A DNA stretch of 64,000 nt from Lentzea sp. NBRC 105346. Lineage in GTDB: Bacteria > Actinomycetota > Actinomycetes > Mycobacteriales > Pseudonocardiaceae. Each line of letters opens with the position of its first letter. Positions within the stretch are counted from its first letter, which is position 1. Below the pieces are notes generated by a model, which had not been told where the DNA came from, did no database searches, and worked only from the letters and a program-made list of their open reading frames with translations. Positions 32,378 to 40,920 of the stretch are shown one piece after another. The stretch is from assembly GCF_030269605.1 (NCBI RefSeq), contig NZ_BSTQ01000012.1, positions 232,231 to 296,230 on the forward strand, written 5' to 3'. The translations under genes were made by a program, and so were the position numbers.

Positions 32378-32643
32378 CCATCCCCCGACGAACCGTGCCT
32401 TCATCCCTCTGGCGCGTTAGGCCCCGACCCTCATGCCAGAGGAACGTTCGGTGGATGAGTCAACTTTCGCACGACCCCACCCATCCCGCTCAAGTCCTTT
32501 CACCCTCAAGGACCGCATGTCGTGGGTTTTAGTTGCATGTTTCACCCGGTCATCCCACTTCCGTGACCGAATCGCAACGTCCGTGACGGAGCGCACCGGT
32601 TTCTTAGTGGTACTCCCGTACCAACTCTGGCAAACTGGTACGC
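32378..32643. other. Non-coding region before the MFS gene
   Basis: No gene seen. GTACCA (32617 region) and TGGTAC with a 12-base spacer lie just before the MFS start and could be an operator. The stretch is lower in GC than its surroundings. Confidence 0.4.
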
Positions 32644-33891
32644 ATGTCCCACTCCGCCCGTCTCTCCGACTACCGCGCCGCACTGACCACCCCCGGAATG
32701 CGCGGCCCCGTCGTCGCGTCGCTGCTCGCCCGCCTGCCCATCGCCATGGTCGGGTTGTCGATGCTGCTCTACGTCGAACGCGCCACCGGTTCGTTCGCGT
32801 CGGCCGGTCTCGTGTCGGCGGCCGCGCTGGTCGGTGTCGCGACGGGCGCGATCGTCCAAGGCCGCCTGATCGACCGGTACGGCCCCACCCGGCCGTTGCT
32901 CGCGACGGTCGGGCTGTTCTCGGTGTCCGTGGCGGCGTCCGTGCTGGCCGTCGAGGCGGGTGCGCCGGTGCCGGTGCTGGTCGGACTGGCCTTCTTCGTC
33001 GGTTCGTTCGAGCCGATGGTCGGTGCCGCGTCGCGTGCCCTATGGGAGCGGATGGTGCCCGTCGGCCCGACGCGGATGGCCGGGTACGCCTACGAGGCGA
33101 TCAGCATGGAGGTCTTCTTCGTCCTCGGACCGGGTCTGTCCGGACTGCTGATCGCGGCGCCGTGGGCCGGTACCGGCGTGGTCGTCGGCGCGGTCCTGAT
33201 GATCGTGGGCGCGTCCTGGTTCGCGTTGAACCCGGTCGTGCGCGCTTGGGGTCCCTCGGTTTCTCGCCCTGCCTCACTGCTGGGTGCGTTCGCGTACCCC
33301 GGCATGCGCACGGTGGCGCTGGCGGCTCTCGGTTTCGGCGTGACCATCGGGTTCGTCGAGGTCGCCGTGCCCGCGTTCGCCACGGCCGCGGGTGAGGCGT
33401 CGCTGGGCGGCCTGCTGCTCTCGCTGTGGTCGGTCAGCTCGGTGATCTTCGGCGTGGTCTACGGCATGCGTCCGTGGCCCCGGCCGATGCACCTGCGGCT
33501 GCCGGTCCTGCTGGGCGGGTTCGGCCTGCTGACGCTGCTGCTCGGCGTGCCTTTTTCTCTGGTCGGCCTCTCGCTGGCCCTGCTGGTAGTCGGCACGCTG
33601 ATCACGCCGCAGTCGACCGCGCACTCGGCGGCGATCGAGCAGGTCACGCCGTCCGGGACGGCCGCGGAGGCGTTCGGCTGGGTGATCACCTCGGTGACCG
33701 TGGGTCTCGCGATCGGCCAAGGCATCAGCGGCCAGATCGTCGAGCACTTCGGCACGCGGCCGGCGTTCTTCGCGGCGGGTTTCGCGGGAATGCTGATCGC
33801 ACTGCTGGTGTGGATCTTCCGCCGCACTGTTCGCGCTGGTGTGCCGGTTGAACTGCCGCGCCGATCGGAGCTCGAGCTCGTCACGGGTTGA
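32644..33891 (+). CDS. MFS transporter
   Basis: A 415-residue protein with about 12 membrane helices. The loop 2-3 motif GRLIDRYGPTRPLL (GxxxDRxGxR/K) is clear. The second half repeats the pattern (SVTVGLAIGQGISGQIVEHFG). Drug or sugar efflux is the usual role of this type; the substrate is unknown. It has no regulator next to it. Confidence 0.87.
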   Translation: MSHSARLSDYRAALTTPGMRGPVVASLLARLPIAMVGLSMLLYVERATGSFASAGLVSAAALVGVATGAIVQGRLIDRYGPTRPLLATVGLFSVSVAASVLAVEAGAPVPVLVGLAFFVGSFEPMVGAASRALWERMVPVGPTRMAGYAYEAISMEVFFVLGPGLSGLLIAAPWAGTGVVVGAVLMIVGASWFALNPVVRAWGPSVSRPASLLGAFAYPGMRTVALAALGFGVTIGFVEVAVPAFATAAGEASLGGLLLSLWSVSSVIFGVVYGMRPWPRPMHLRLPVLLGGFGLLTLLLGVPFSLVGLSLALLVVGTLITPQSTAHSAAIEQVTPSGTAAEAFGWVITSVTVGLAIGQGISGQIVEHFGTRPAFFAAGFAGMLIALLVWIFRRTVRAGVPVELPRRSELELVTG

Positions 33892-33952
33892 GACGGAATG
33901 CTTCCCCTCCGTTAAGACTCTCGTTACCTTGCCGGGACATGGCGGCCCAAAA

Positions 33953-33975
33953 TTGTCAGACCCCCTCGCTAACTT
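33953..33975 (+). promoter_or_regulatory. PafBC (RecA-independent DNA-damage) promoter of the dnaN paralogue
   Basis: TTGTCAGAC (33953-33961), exactly 8 bases, TAACTT (33970-33975), then 7 bases to the ATG at 33983. It matches tTGTCRgtg-N8-TAnnnT and predicts a leaderless damage-inducible mRNA. Confidence 0.75.
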
Positions 33976-33982
33976 GCGAGAC

Positions 33983-35071
33983 ATGGATCTGACCGCCACC
34001 ACAGCCGGCCTGGCCTCGGCAGTTGCCGAGGTGGTCCGGCTGCTGCGGACACACCTGCCTCTCGCCGGCCTGCTGTTGCGGGCCGGCGGGAGCGGGGTCG
34101 TCGTGTCCGGCAGTGACCGCGAGACCGGCGTCGTGCTGCACCGCTCCGCAACGGTGCACACCGACGGCGCGGTACTAGTGCCCGCCCGCCTGTTCGCCGC
34201 GACTCTGCAGTCCCTGGACGAACCTCAGGTGCGCTTGGTCGTAGAGGGCTCCCGACTGGCCGTCCGAACATCCTGCGCGCGCTTCGCCCTGCCGTTACTG
34301 GACTTACCGGCGCACCCAGGCGTTCCCGAGCTGCCGCCGTTATGTGGTCACGTTGATTCCAGGGCTCTGGTTTCCGCTTTGGCGCCGGTCGCCTCGGCCG
34401 CGTCGCGCGACGACGCGTTACCGATCTTCACCGGAGTCCGCATCCAGTCGGCAGGCTCGTCACTCCACCTGCTGGCGACGGACCGCTACCGGATGGCGCA
34501 CGCGGTCCTGCCGTGGGAACCGGGCCCGGCTCCGCTGGACGTCCTGGTCCCCGCCACGGCCTTGGCCTTCCGCCAGCCGTCGGGCCGCGTGGCCCTGCAC
34601 GCCTCAACCGACCGGATGGGCCTGGCCTGGTCCGGCGACTCGATCACCACCGCACTCTTGGCCGCACCGTTCCCGGACGACCGGGCACGCCGACTCCTGG
34701 AGGCAGTCATCGACAGCACCGTCCTCGTGGACGCCGACACCCTCGCGCGCGCGGTCCGCCGCGCCACGCCCTACGCGGGTCCGCACGGCTCGGTCACGCT
34801 CCAGGTGGAGGACACGGAGCTGCGGGTGCGTGGATCGGATCCCCAGTCCGGCGAGTCCGAGGAGTCGGTGAAGGCGACCGTCGAGGGCAACCGGATCACC
34901 AAGACGTTCCAGGCCAGATACCTGGCGGACGCCCTACGGGCCTTCGCGGGGCGGCGAGTGGAACTGCGGATCCAGGACGGCCTGCGGTCAACGGTGCTGA
35001 CGTCGCCGCCGGACGACGACGGGGTCGAGCTCACCTACCTGGTGGTCCCAATGCGCTCAATGGCGTCCTGA
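33983..35071 (+). CDS. Second DNA polymerase III beta-clamp-like protein (DnaN paralogue)
   Basis: A 362-residue sliding-clamp homologue with the expected internal repeats: PLAGLLLRAGGSGVVVSGSD (domain 1), DALPIFTGVRIQSAGSSLHLLATDRYRMA (domain 2, the conserved TDRYR) and the domain 3 end TYLVVPMRSMAS, where housekeeping clamps end in MPMR. The true dnaN lies by dnaA, so this is an accessory clamp. The PafBC-type promoter links it to the DNA-damage response, perhaps with translesion polymerases. Start ATG 33983; the longer frame overlaps the MFS gene. Confidence 0.85.
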   Translation: MDLTATTAGLASAVAEVVRLLRTHLPLAGLLLRAGGSGVVVSGSDRETGVVLHRSATVHTDGAVLVPARLFAATLQSLDEPQVRLVVEGSRLAVRTSCARFALPLLDLPAHPGVPELPPLCGHVDSRALVSALAPVASAASRDDALPIFTGVRIQSAGSSLHLLATDRYRMAHAVLPWEPGPAPLDVLVPATALAFRQPSGRVALHASTDRMGLAWSGDSITTALLAAPFPDDRARRLLEAVIDSTVLVDADTLARAVRRATPYAGPHGSVTLQVEDTELRVRGSDPQSGESEESVKATVEGNRITKTFQARYLADALRAFAGRRVELRIQDGLRSTVLTSPPDDDGVELTYLVVPMRSMAS

Positions 35072-35423
35072 CGCGGCAGGCCGGTCCGCGCTCAGGAGGC
35101 AGCCGCCTCCTCGCCAGGCCGGTCCCGACCAGCCTTGTGAACCCACTCAATCCGAGCCGCCCACCACAACCCGGACGGGCCGAAGCCCCATCCGGAATCA
35201 GCCGACTCCAAGTTCGACCTACCCCGCGACCCCATGCGATCCGAGGCCCCGCCCACAGCGGCCGAGGGCCCCGCGACCCGAACCCCGAAGCCCCCACCCG
35301 ATCGGCCAACTCCAAACCCGCCCAACGCCCCACCCACGGCGGGCGGCGACGCCGCACCCGCAAACCACGCGGCCTAGCCAATCCGCCTCAGAACCCACCG
35401 CGAACCCGACCGCATCCCGTAGC
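35072..35423. other. Non-coding, C-biased spacer with a terminator-like hairpin
   Basis: Hairpin AGGAGGC-AGCC-GCCTCCT at 35094-35111 may end the clamp gene. The rest is strongly C-rich on the plus strand with A/C runs and no gene-like frame. Confidence 0.5.
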
Positions 35424-36233
35424 TCAGCCGTGCGTCCGCAGGTACTCCAACTGCGCCCGCACCGACCACTCCGCGGCCGGCCACAACACGCGATCCACAT
35501 CCGCATAAACGATCTCGACGACCTGCCGCGGCGTAGGCGAGCCGCCGAGCGAGTCAACAGCCGCCCGCACCTGCTCCAACCGTTGTTCCCGATGCGCGAG
35601 GTATGCCCGCGCGGCATCCCCGGCATCGGCCAGTTCGGGACCGTGCCCAGGCAGCACAGCCGTCCCAGAAGGGAGGTCCGCCAGCAGACGCAACGAGTCG
35701 AAGTAGTCCGCCAGCTTGCCGTCCGGATGTGCGACGACGGTCGTTCCGCGACCGAGCACGGTGTCCCCGGTGAGCACGGCCTCCGACTCGACAACAAAAC
35801 ACAGCGAGTCAGCCGTGTGCCCAGGCGTGCCCAGCACGCGGATCTCCAGGCCGGCGCGAGCGATCACGTCGCCGTGCGCCAGGCCTTCGGATCCGAGACG
35901 CAGCGCGGGGTCCAGGGCCCGCACGGGAGCACCCACGAGCGAAGCGAAGCGGCGGGCGCCCTCGGCATGGTCGGGATGGCCGTGCGTCAGCAGCACCTCG
36001 GCCACCGGTCCGCAGGCGGCCACTCGGCGCAGGTGGGTCTCGTCGTCCGGACCGGGGTCGACGACGACGCACGTGTCCGAGTCCGGTGCGCGCAGGACCC
36101 AGGTGTTGGTGCCGTCCAGGGTCATCACACCAGGGTTGTCCGCCAGCAGGACGGACGCGTGCGGCGTGACCGGGCGCAACTGGCCGTAGAGCGGATGTTC
36201 GGCGCGGGCGCCGATGAGTGGGCTGCCGCTCAC
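35424..36233 (-). CDS. MBL-fold metallo-hydrolase
   Basis: A 269-residue metallo-beta-lactamase-fold protein: LTHGHPDHAEGA (metal site 1 and 2), TPGHTADS, LTGDTVLG and LPGHGPE. A C-terminal DNA-binding-like winged helix (LEQVRAAVDSLGGSPTPRQVVEIVYADVD) makes it LACTB2-like, an RNase-type or thioesterase-type group. Matches Rv3677c. GTG 36233 overlaps the stop of the NUDIX gene (GTGA). Confidence 0.88.
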   Translation of the reverse strand: MSGSPLIGARAEHPLYGQLRPVTPHASVLLADNPGVMTLDGTNTWVLRAPDSDTCVVVDPGPDDETHLRRVAACGPVAEVLLTHGHPDHAEGARRFASLVGAPVRALDPALRLGSEGLAHGDVIARAGLEIRVLGTPGHTADSLCFVVESEAVLTGDTVLGRGTTVVAHPDGKLADYFDSLRLLADLPSGTAVLPGHGPELADAGDAARAYLAHREQRLEQVRAAVDSLGGSPTPRQVVEIVYADVDRVLWPAAEWSVRAQLEYLRTHG

Positions 36234-37024
36234 TGGAGCACCACTCGGACGACGTCGCCGTCGCGGACGAGCTTGGGGATGATCTTGTCGATCGAGCGTT
36301 CCTCGGCCATCACGGCGGAAACGGACCCGAGTGCGCCCACCTCGTCGAGGGTGCGCATGGTCGGCGGCATCAGCATGTGGCGGCCTTCCCGAGCGTCGGC
36401 GATGGCGTCCGACGGGCGTTGCCACGCGCTGTGCGAGGCCTCGGTGGTCTCGCCGTCGGCCAGCTGGCCCTCGGGGAGCGCCGCGACGAAGAACCGGGTG
36501 TCGTAGCGGCGCGGCTCGCCCACGGGCGTGACCCAGTTGGCCCACGGGCGCAGCAGGTCGGCGCGCAGCACCAGGTTCGCATCCGCGAGGAACTGGGCGA
36601 GCGACAGCTCACGGTCGACCAGCGCCTTGCGGGCGGCGGCGAACGGCCTGGTGTCCGCGACGACGCTGGTGGCGTCGGGGCCGGCCAGCAGGACGCCGGA
36701 CTCCTCGAACGTCTCGCGCACGGCCGCGCACACGAACGCGCGGGCCGTCGCCTCGTCGACCCCGAAGACCTGGCCCCACCAGGCCGGATCGGGTCCGGCC
36801 CAGGCGACCGAGGCGTCGGCGTCGCGGCGATCGACGCCGCCGCCGGGGAAGACGGTCATGCCGCCCGCGAACGCCATGCCGGTCACCCGGCGCAGCAGGA
36901 ACGCCTCCAGGCCCTCCGCGCCGTCCCGCAGCAGCACGACGGTCACCGCGTCGCGCACCGGAACGGGTTCGGCCGGCTGCTCAGCGGGTACCAGGTTCCC
37001 CGGCAAGGTCATGTCTTCGGGCAT
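36230..37024 (-). CDS. NUDIX hydrolase (NUDT19-like)
   Basis: A 264-residue protein with a split NUDIX region: FLLRRVTGMAFAGGMTVFPGGGVDRRD, then an insertion, then FVCAAVRETFEESGVLL (RETFEESG). This long spacing is typical of the NUDT8/19 branch, whose members split CoA esters or related diphosphates. Coupled with the MBL gene downstream. A second ATG at codon 5 is possible. Confidence 0.85.
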   Translation of the reverse strand: MPEDMTLPGNLVPAEQPAEPVPVRDAVTVVLLRDGAEGLEAFLLRRVTGMAFAGGMTVFPGGGVDRRDADASVAWAGPDPAWWGQVFGVDEATARAFVCAAVRETFEESGVLLAGPDATSVVADTRPFAAARKALVDRELSLAQFLADANLVLRADLLRPWANWVTPVGEPRRYDTRFFVAALPEGQLADGETTEASHSAWQRPSDAIADAREGRHMLMPPTMRTLDEVGALGSVSAVMAEERSIDKIIPKLVRDGDVVRVVLQ

Positions 37025-37063
37025 CCTCCGAGACTACGACCGAGTACACGCGAGGATGGAACG

Positions 37064-37420
37064 ATGGTCACGAACGTCTCGGGATGCCTCGTCAAACTCC
37101 TGCTGGTCCTGTTCGGAGTCGTCGTGGGCACGGCACTCACGGCGGTGACGGCCGTGCTGCTGTTCCTGCCCAGCCGCTCGACGGTGAGCAGCACGCCGCC
37201 GTCCAGCGACGGGCCCGGCATCTACGTGAAGAAGGTCGAGCGGACGGTCGGCAACACGGAGTTCGAGCTGTGGCTCGGCCCGACCGAGGACCGCGGACAC
37301 GTCGTGCACATCCCCGCCGGCTGGGACACCGCACCTGAGCACGAGTTCACGCCGGACGGCGTGCGACTCAAGTTCCGCGGCGGCGGGGAGATCTTCGTGC
37401 CCAAAGGGAGCTACTCCTGA
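37064..37420 (+). CDS. Small membrane-anchored protein of unknown function
   Basis: A 118-residue protein: N-terminal membrane helix (LVKLLLVLFGVVVGTALTAVTAVLLFLP), a Ser/Pro-rich linker and an extracellular domain of about 65 residues with ELWLGPTEDRGHVVHIP and GVRLKFRGGGEIFVP. No family recognised. ATG 37064 has GAGG upstream. It is 6 bp before the next gene, so probably cotranscribed. Confidence 0.7.
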   Translation: MVTNVSGCLVKLLLVLFGVVVGTALTAVTAVLLFLPSRSTVSSTPPSSDGPGIYVKKVERTVGNTEFELWLGPTEDRGHVVHIPAGWDTAPEHEFTPDGVRLKFRGGGEIFVPKGSYS

Positions 37421-37426
37421 GGCAGG

Positions 37427-38326
37427 ATGACCCCCGTGGACGAACAGCTGCGCGTAGGACTCGTCGGGGCCGGACCGTGGGCGCGGGCGGTGCACGCGCC
37501 CGGCATCGCGAATCACCCCGGCACCAGACTGACCGCCGTGTGGGCGCGCCGGCCTGAGGCCGCGGCCGAGGTCGCCGGTGCGCACGGCGCCGAGGTCGTC
37601 GAGGACTACGCCGCAATGCTGTCCAATGTGGACGCAGTTGCATTCTGCGTTCCCCCTGCCGTACAAGGGGAAATGGCGTTGCAGGCCGTACAGGCCGGCA
37701 AGCACGTCGTGCTGGAGAAGCCGATCGCGGCGACCGTCGCGGACGCCGAACGCCTCGCCGCCGCGGTCGACGAGGCGGGCGTCGCGTCGCTCGTCATGCT
37801 GACGCGCCGATACGCGCCGGAGACGAAGGAGCTGCTCGCCCAGCTGCACCGCACGGGCGGCTGGACGGGCGCGGATGCGCGGTGGCTCGCCGGTGCGCTG
37901 CTCGACGGCCCGTACTCGACCTCCCAGTGGCGGCACGACCGCGGCGCGATCGACGACATCGGCCCGCACGCGTTCGACCTGCTCGACGCCGCGCTCGGCC
38001 GGATCACCGACGTGATCGCCGCGAACCGCAACGCGACCGGCCTGTGGCAGGTGATCCTGCAGCACGAGGGCGGCGCCACGAGCACGGTCTCGCTGTCGCT
38101 GAACCTGCCGCTGCAGCCGCCGTTCGCGGAGTTCACCGTGTACGGCGAACACGGGCACCGCACACTGTCCAATCGGGACACATCCGCGCTCGACTGCTTC
38201 GTCAACCTGCTCGACGACTTCGTCGCGATGGTGCACAGCGGCACGACGTCCCACGAGTGCGACGTGCACCGCGGGCTGCACCTGCAGCGGATCATCGACG
38301 CGGCGAGGAACAAGGCCGGCGCGTGA
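37427..38326 (+). CDS. Gfo/Idh/MocA-family oxidoreductase
   Basis: A 299-residue NAD(P)-dependent dehydrogenase. Rossmann motif VGLVGAGPWARAVHAPG, the EKPIA motif, and a catalytic region DDIGPHAFDLLDAALG. The substrate is probably a sugar or inositol-like compound. ATG 37427 or the GTG at 37436 could be the start; CAGGAT lies 6 bases before the GTG. Coupled to the TPR gene by GTGA. Confidence 0.88.
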   Translation: MTPVDEQLRVGLVGAGPWARAVHAPGIANHPGTRLTAVWARRPEAAAEVAGAHGAEVVEDYAAMLSNVDAVAFCVPPAVQGEMALQAVQAGKHVVLEKPIAATVADAERLAAAVDEAGVASLVMLTRRYAPETKELLAQLHRTGGWTGADARWLAGALLDGPYSTSQWRHDRGAIDDIGPHAFDLLDAALGRITDVIAANRNATGLWQVILQHEGGATSTVSLSLNLPLQPPFAEFTVYGEHGHRTLSNRDTSALDCFVNLLDDFVAMVHSGTTSHECDVHRGLHLQRIIDAARNKAGA

Positions 38327-39330
38327 TCCCGTTCGAGATCGACCCGGAGACCCTCAGAGACTCCCCGGTCTCGCCCCACGAGGCGTGGGCGCAGATCGGT
38401 GTCGCCGCCCGGATGCTGCGCGAGGTCGCGCTGTCCGAATGGGCGCTGCGAAGAGCCATGGAGCTCAACCCGACCGTCGCGACGCGACTCGAGCTCGCCC
38501 GCACCCTGCAGTGGCAGGAGCGCTACGTCGAGGCACATGCGGAGTTCGCGCGGTGTCTGGAGAGCGGCGAGCTGACCGCGTTGGTGCACCAGCACTGGGG
38601 CCGGTGCTACTACGACCAGGGCAACTGGTCACGCGCACTCGAGCACTTCACCGAGGCCGCCGACCCGGCTCTGGCCGTCGAGATCGACGCCGCCGACGCG
38701 TGCCTCACCGCTGCGCTAGTCGCCATCGAACTGCACCGCCTCGTCCCGGCCGTGCACCGCAGTTCGGCCCGTCCGTCGATCCGGCCGCCGCACCTGTGGG
38801 TGCTCGCCGACGTCGCCAGCCTCCTGCCCGCGCCCGTGGACGTCGTGTTCGACGTCCACCGCTACCACGCCGAGCAACGCGACCTGAGCCTGCTGGAACT
38901 CGCACGTGAAGGCTGGATCAAGGTCACCGACAAGATCACGCCGACGGAGTTCGCCGAGCCGTTCATCGTCGAGATCAACCGCAATCACGCCAAGGCGGCC
39001 GCGGCGCTCTGGCCGGACCCGCCCGAGCTGAAGATCGAGGTGGATCACCCGTTCGCCGCGGCGGCCACGGGCGACCACCCCGCGGCGCGTCTGTGGGACC
39101 AGCTCCGCGCCCTGCGCTACCACCGCGCCGACGCGCACGCCGCGGCTTGGCAGGCGGAGGGCCTGACGGTGGACGGAGTGCGCGCGTTGAAGGACGACGA
39201 CCCGATCCGGGCGCGCATCGAGGCGGCGACGGACCGGATGGCTTCGCGCCCCTATCGCGCGCTCAGCCGGGCCGACCGGGCCGCCCTGCTCGCCACGCTG
39301 CGCGCGCTACCTGGCGAATCGGGGCAGTGA
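38323..39330 (+). CDS. TPR-containing protein, function unknown
   Basis: A 335-residue protein. The N-terminal 110 residues are helical with TPR-like pairs (AWAQIGVAARMLREVALSEWALRRAMELNP; QWQERYVEAHAEFARCLESG; HWGRCYYDQGNWSRALEHFTEAAD). The rest has no family I recognise. Overlaps the oxidoreductase by GTGA, implying a joint role. About the last 20 codons are duplicated downstream. Confidence 0.7.
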   Translation: MIPFEIDPETLRDSPVSPHEAWAQIGVAARMLREVALSEWALRRAMELNPTVATRLELARTLQWQERYVEAHAEFARCLESGELTALVHQHWGRCYYDQGNWSRALEHFTEAADPALAVEIDAADACLTAALVAIELHRLVPAVHRSSARPSIRPPHLWVLADVASLLPAPVDVVFDVHRYHAEQRDLSLLELAREGWIKVTDKITPTEFAEPFIVEINRNHAKAAAALWPDPPELKIEVDHPFAAAATGDHPAARLWDQLRALRYHRADAHAAAWQAEGLTVDGVRALKDDDPIRARIEAATDRMASRPYRALSRADRAALLATLRALPGESGQ

Positions 39331-39600
39331 ACGGCCCGTTGACGCCGCAGCCCGCCCAAAACTGTCGGTGCCGCATGGCAGAGTTATAAACGGGGGTCCC
39401 CCAAGGCCGGGGTACCTCGGCGCAAGCGCGCACAGCACGGCAGGTCGACCGGCCGCCCTGCTCACCACACGGCGGGCACTGCCTGCGAATCGAGGCCGTG
39501 AACGGCCCGTTGACGCCTCAGCGCGCCCGAAACTGTCGGTGCCGCATGGCAGAGTTGAAAACGGGGGTCCCCCAGGCCGGGGGACCTCGGCGCAAGCGCG
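39271..39600 (+). repeat. Tandem duplication of a gene tail and downstream region (period about 171 bp)
   Basis: 39271-39430 and 39443-39600 match: the first carries the true end of the TPR gene (LATLRALPGESGQ), the second a decayed copy (LLTTRRALPANRG). Both continue with AACGGCCCGTTGACGCC, CTGTCGGTGCCGCATGG and GGGGGTCCCCC segments. The TGTCGGTG motif recalls PafBC boxes, but no good -10 follows at 8 bases. Confidence 0.8.
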
Positions 39601-39623
39601 GAGCCGAAGCCCCCAGCCCCCAG

Positions 39624-39672
39624 CCCGAAGCCCGAAGCCCGAAGCCCGAAGCCCGAAGCCCAAAGCCCAAAG
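39624..39672. repeat. Heptanucleotide microsatellite
   Basis: Five perfect copies of CCCGAAG followed by two of CCCAAAG. Slippage-prone. Confidence 0.9.
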
Positions 39673-39688
39673 CCCCAGGGCAGCAGAA

Positions 39689-39717
39689 AGCCCGTCCACG
39701 CAAAGCGTGAACGGGCT
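39689..39717 (-). terminator. Terminator of the 39729 gene
   Basis: AGCCCGT/ACGGGCT outer stem and CACGC/GCGTG inner stem round AAA. On the minus strand it is followed by TTTCTGCT. Confidence 0.7.
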
Positions 39718-39728
39718 GTCCGAAAGCC

Positions 39729-40910
39729 TCAGCCGGCCGGCGGGAACGGCGGGTGGCCGTTGTTGGCCGCCCCGAACGCGCTCTGCCGCGAACTGGACCG
39801 GTCGATCTGCCAGCGTCCGGTGTCGGTGGCCTTGGTCCCGGACTGCTCGCGCTGCGCGAGCTCCTCGTGCAGCTGCTGCAACAGGGCCCGTTCACGCTCG
39901 CTGAGGTTGGCGTCGACGGACGACGGTTCGCCCGCCCCCTCGGCCAACGCGGCCTGCAGAGCGGCGAGCTCGTCCGGCTTGAGCTCCGTGGTCACCTCGG
40001 CCCGCGCGATCGGAGCCGCGGGACGCTCTTCTGCCGGAGCCGGAGCCGGAGCGGGAGCAGGAGACGCCGCCTCCTCCTCCGCGGGAACGGCGATGCGCTT
40101 CACCGGCTTCGGCGGGAAGGGCTGGGCGCCCTCGAGACTTTCACGGGCCGCCGCGCGGGAACGTCGTGAGCCGGGGTTCTCCGCTGCCTCCGGCGCCGGT
40201 GTCGGCTCGGCCACCGGCGCCGGAGCGGGAAGCTCGTCCGAGTTGTCGAACCAGGTCGTCTGCGGAGTCTCGACGGGTTGCCTGGCAACCGGAGCATCGG
40301 CACGCGGGGCGGCGACCGAGAGGGCGCGGGCCGACGTCATGGCGGCGGCGTGGTAGTCGCTGAGCTGCGTGCCGACGGTGACGACCTCGACGGCGGCGCG
40401 GACGCCGGCGCCGCGCAGGACGCTGTCGATGCGGTAGGCCGTTGCCGGGGCGAAGCCCTTGGGGCCGATGTCGACCAGTACGACTCGCTGCGGCAGCGGG
40501 CCGGGGGTCGAGCCGGCGGGCGACGAGCGCCAGACGCAGCGCACGCCGCGGACGTCCGGGAGCACCGAGACGGCACGGGACAGGGCGTCGCCGACTCCCT
40601 CGAAGGGGTCGGCTTCCGCGGTGAAGCGGTGACGGACGCGCGGCAGCACCTCGACCACGGGCAGGCGGTCCGCCAGCGCCGGGTTCGAGCGGACCTCGCC
40701 GAGCAGCCACACCAGCGCGGCGCGCTCGTCCGGCAGTACGGGGATGCTGCCCGCGAGCAGGGTGCCCACCAGCAGCTCGACCGCCCGGTCGAGCTCCCCC
40801 ACGGCCAGGAACTCACGCGCCTGCGACAGCGCGTCGTCGTCGACGCGACCCGCCATCGCCAGCAGGAGATCGTGTAAACGGACCGGCAGACCGACGCCGT
40901 CGCTCGTCAC
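39729..40910 (-). CDS. Unknown protein A, paralogue of the upstream gene, with Pro/Ala/Glu-rich linker
   Basis: A 393-residue cytosolic-looking protein. N-terminal helical domain (LLLAMAGRVDDDALSQAREFLAVGELDRAVELLVGTLL), an alpha/beta domain (VRCVWRSSP...RVVLVDIGPKGF...GVRAAVEVVTVG), then about 130 disordered residues rich in P, A and E, and a short helix LSERERALLQQLHEELAQRE. The first two domains share pattern with the neighbouring 200-residue protein. GTG 40910 has AAGGAG upstream. No family recognised. Confidence 0.72.
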   Translation of the reverse strand: MTSDGVGLPVRLHDLLLAMAGRVDDDALSQAREFLAVGELDRAVELLVGTLLAGSIPVLPDERAALVWLLGEVRSNPALADRLPVVEVLPRVRHRFTAEADPFEGVGDALSRAVSVLPDVRGVRCVWRSSPAGSTPGPLPQRVVLVDIGPKGFAPATAYRIDSVLRGAGVRAAVEVVTVGTQLSDYHAAAMTSARALSVAAPRADAPVARQPVETPQTTWFDNSDELPAPAPVAEPTPAPEAAENPGSRRSRAAARESLEGAQPFPPKPVKRIAVPAEEEAASPAPAPAPAPAEERPAAPIARAEVTTELKPDELAALQAALAEGAGEPSSVDANLSERERALLQQLHEELAQREQSGTKATDTGRWQIDRSSSRQSAFGAANNGHPPFPPAG

Positions 40911-40920
40911 GCCAAACTCC

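Larger units (their letters stand above)
39331..39728. other. Repeat-filled intergenic region
   Basis: Holds the duplicated tail, a heptamer array and a terminator. No gene beyond the relic is supported; the Pro/Lys-rich and Gly/Leu-rich frames here are translations of the heptamer. Confidence 0.6.

Noticed and set aside
35031..35381. 116-codon Gly/Arg-rich frame on the minus strand
   Set aside because: Translation of a C-biased spacer; no ribosome site and overlaps the end of the clamp gene.
39624..39672. CRISPR-like short repeats
   Set aside because: Direct heptamers without spacers; a microsatellite. No cas gene is present in the window.
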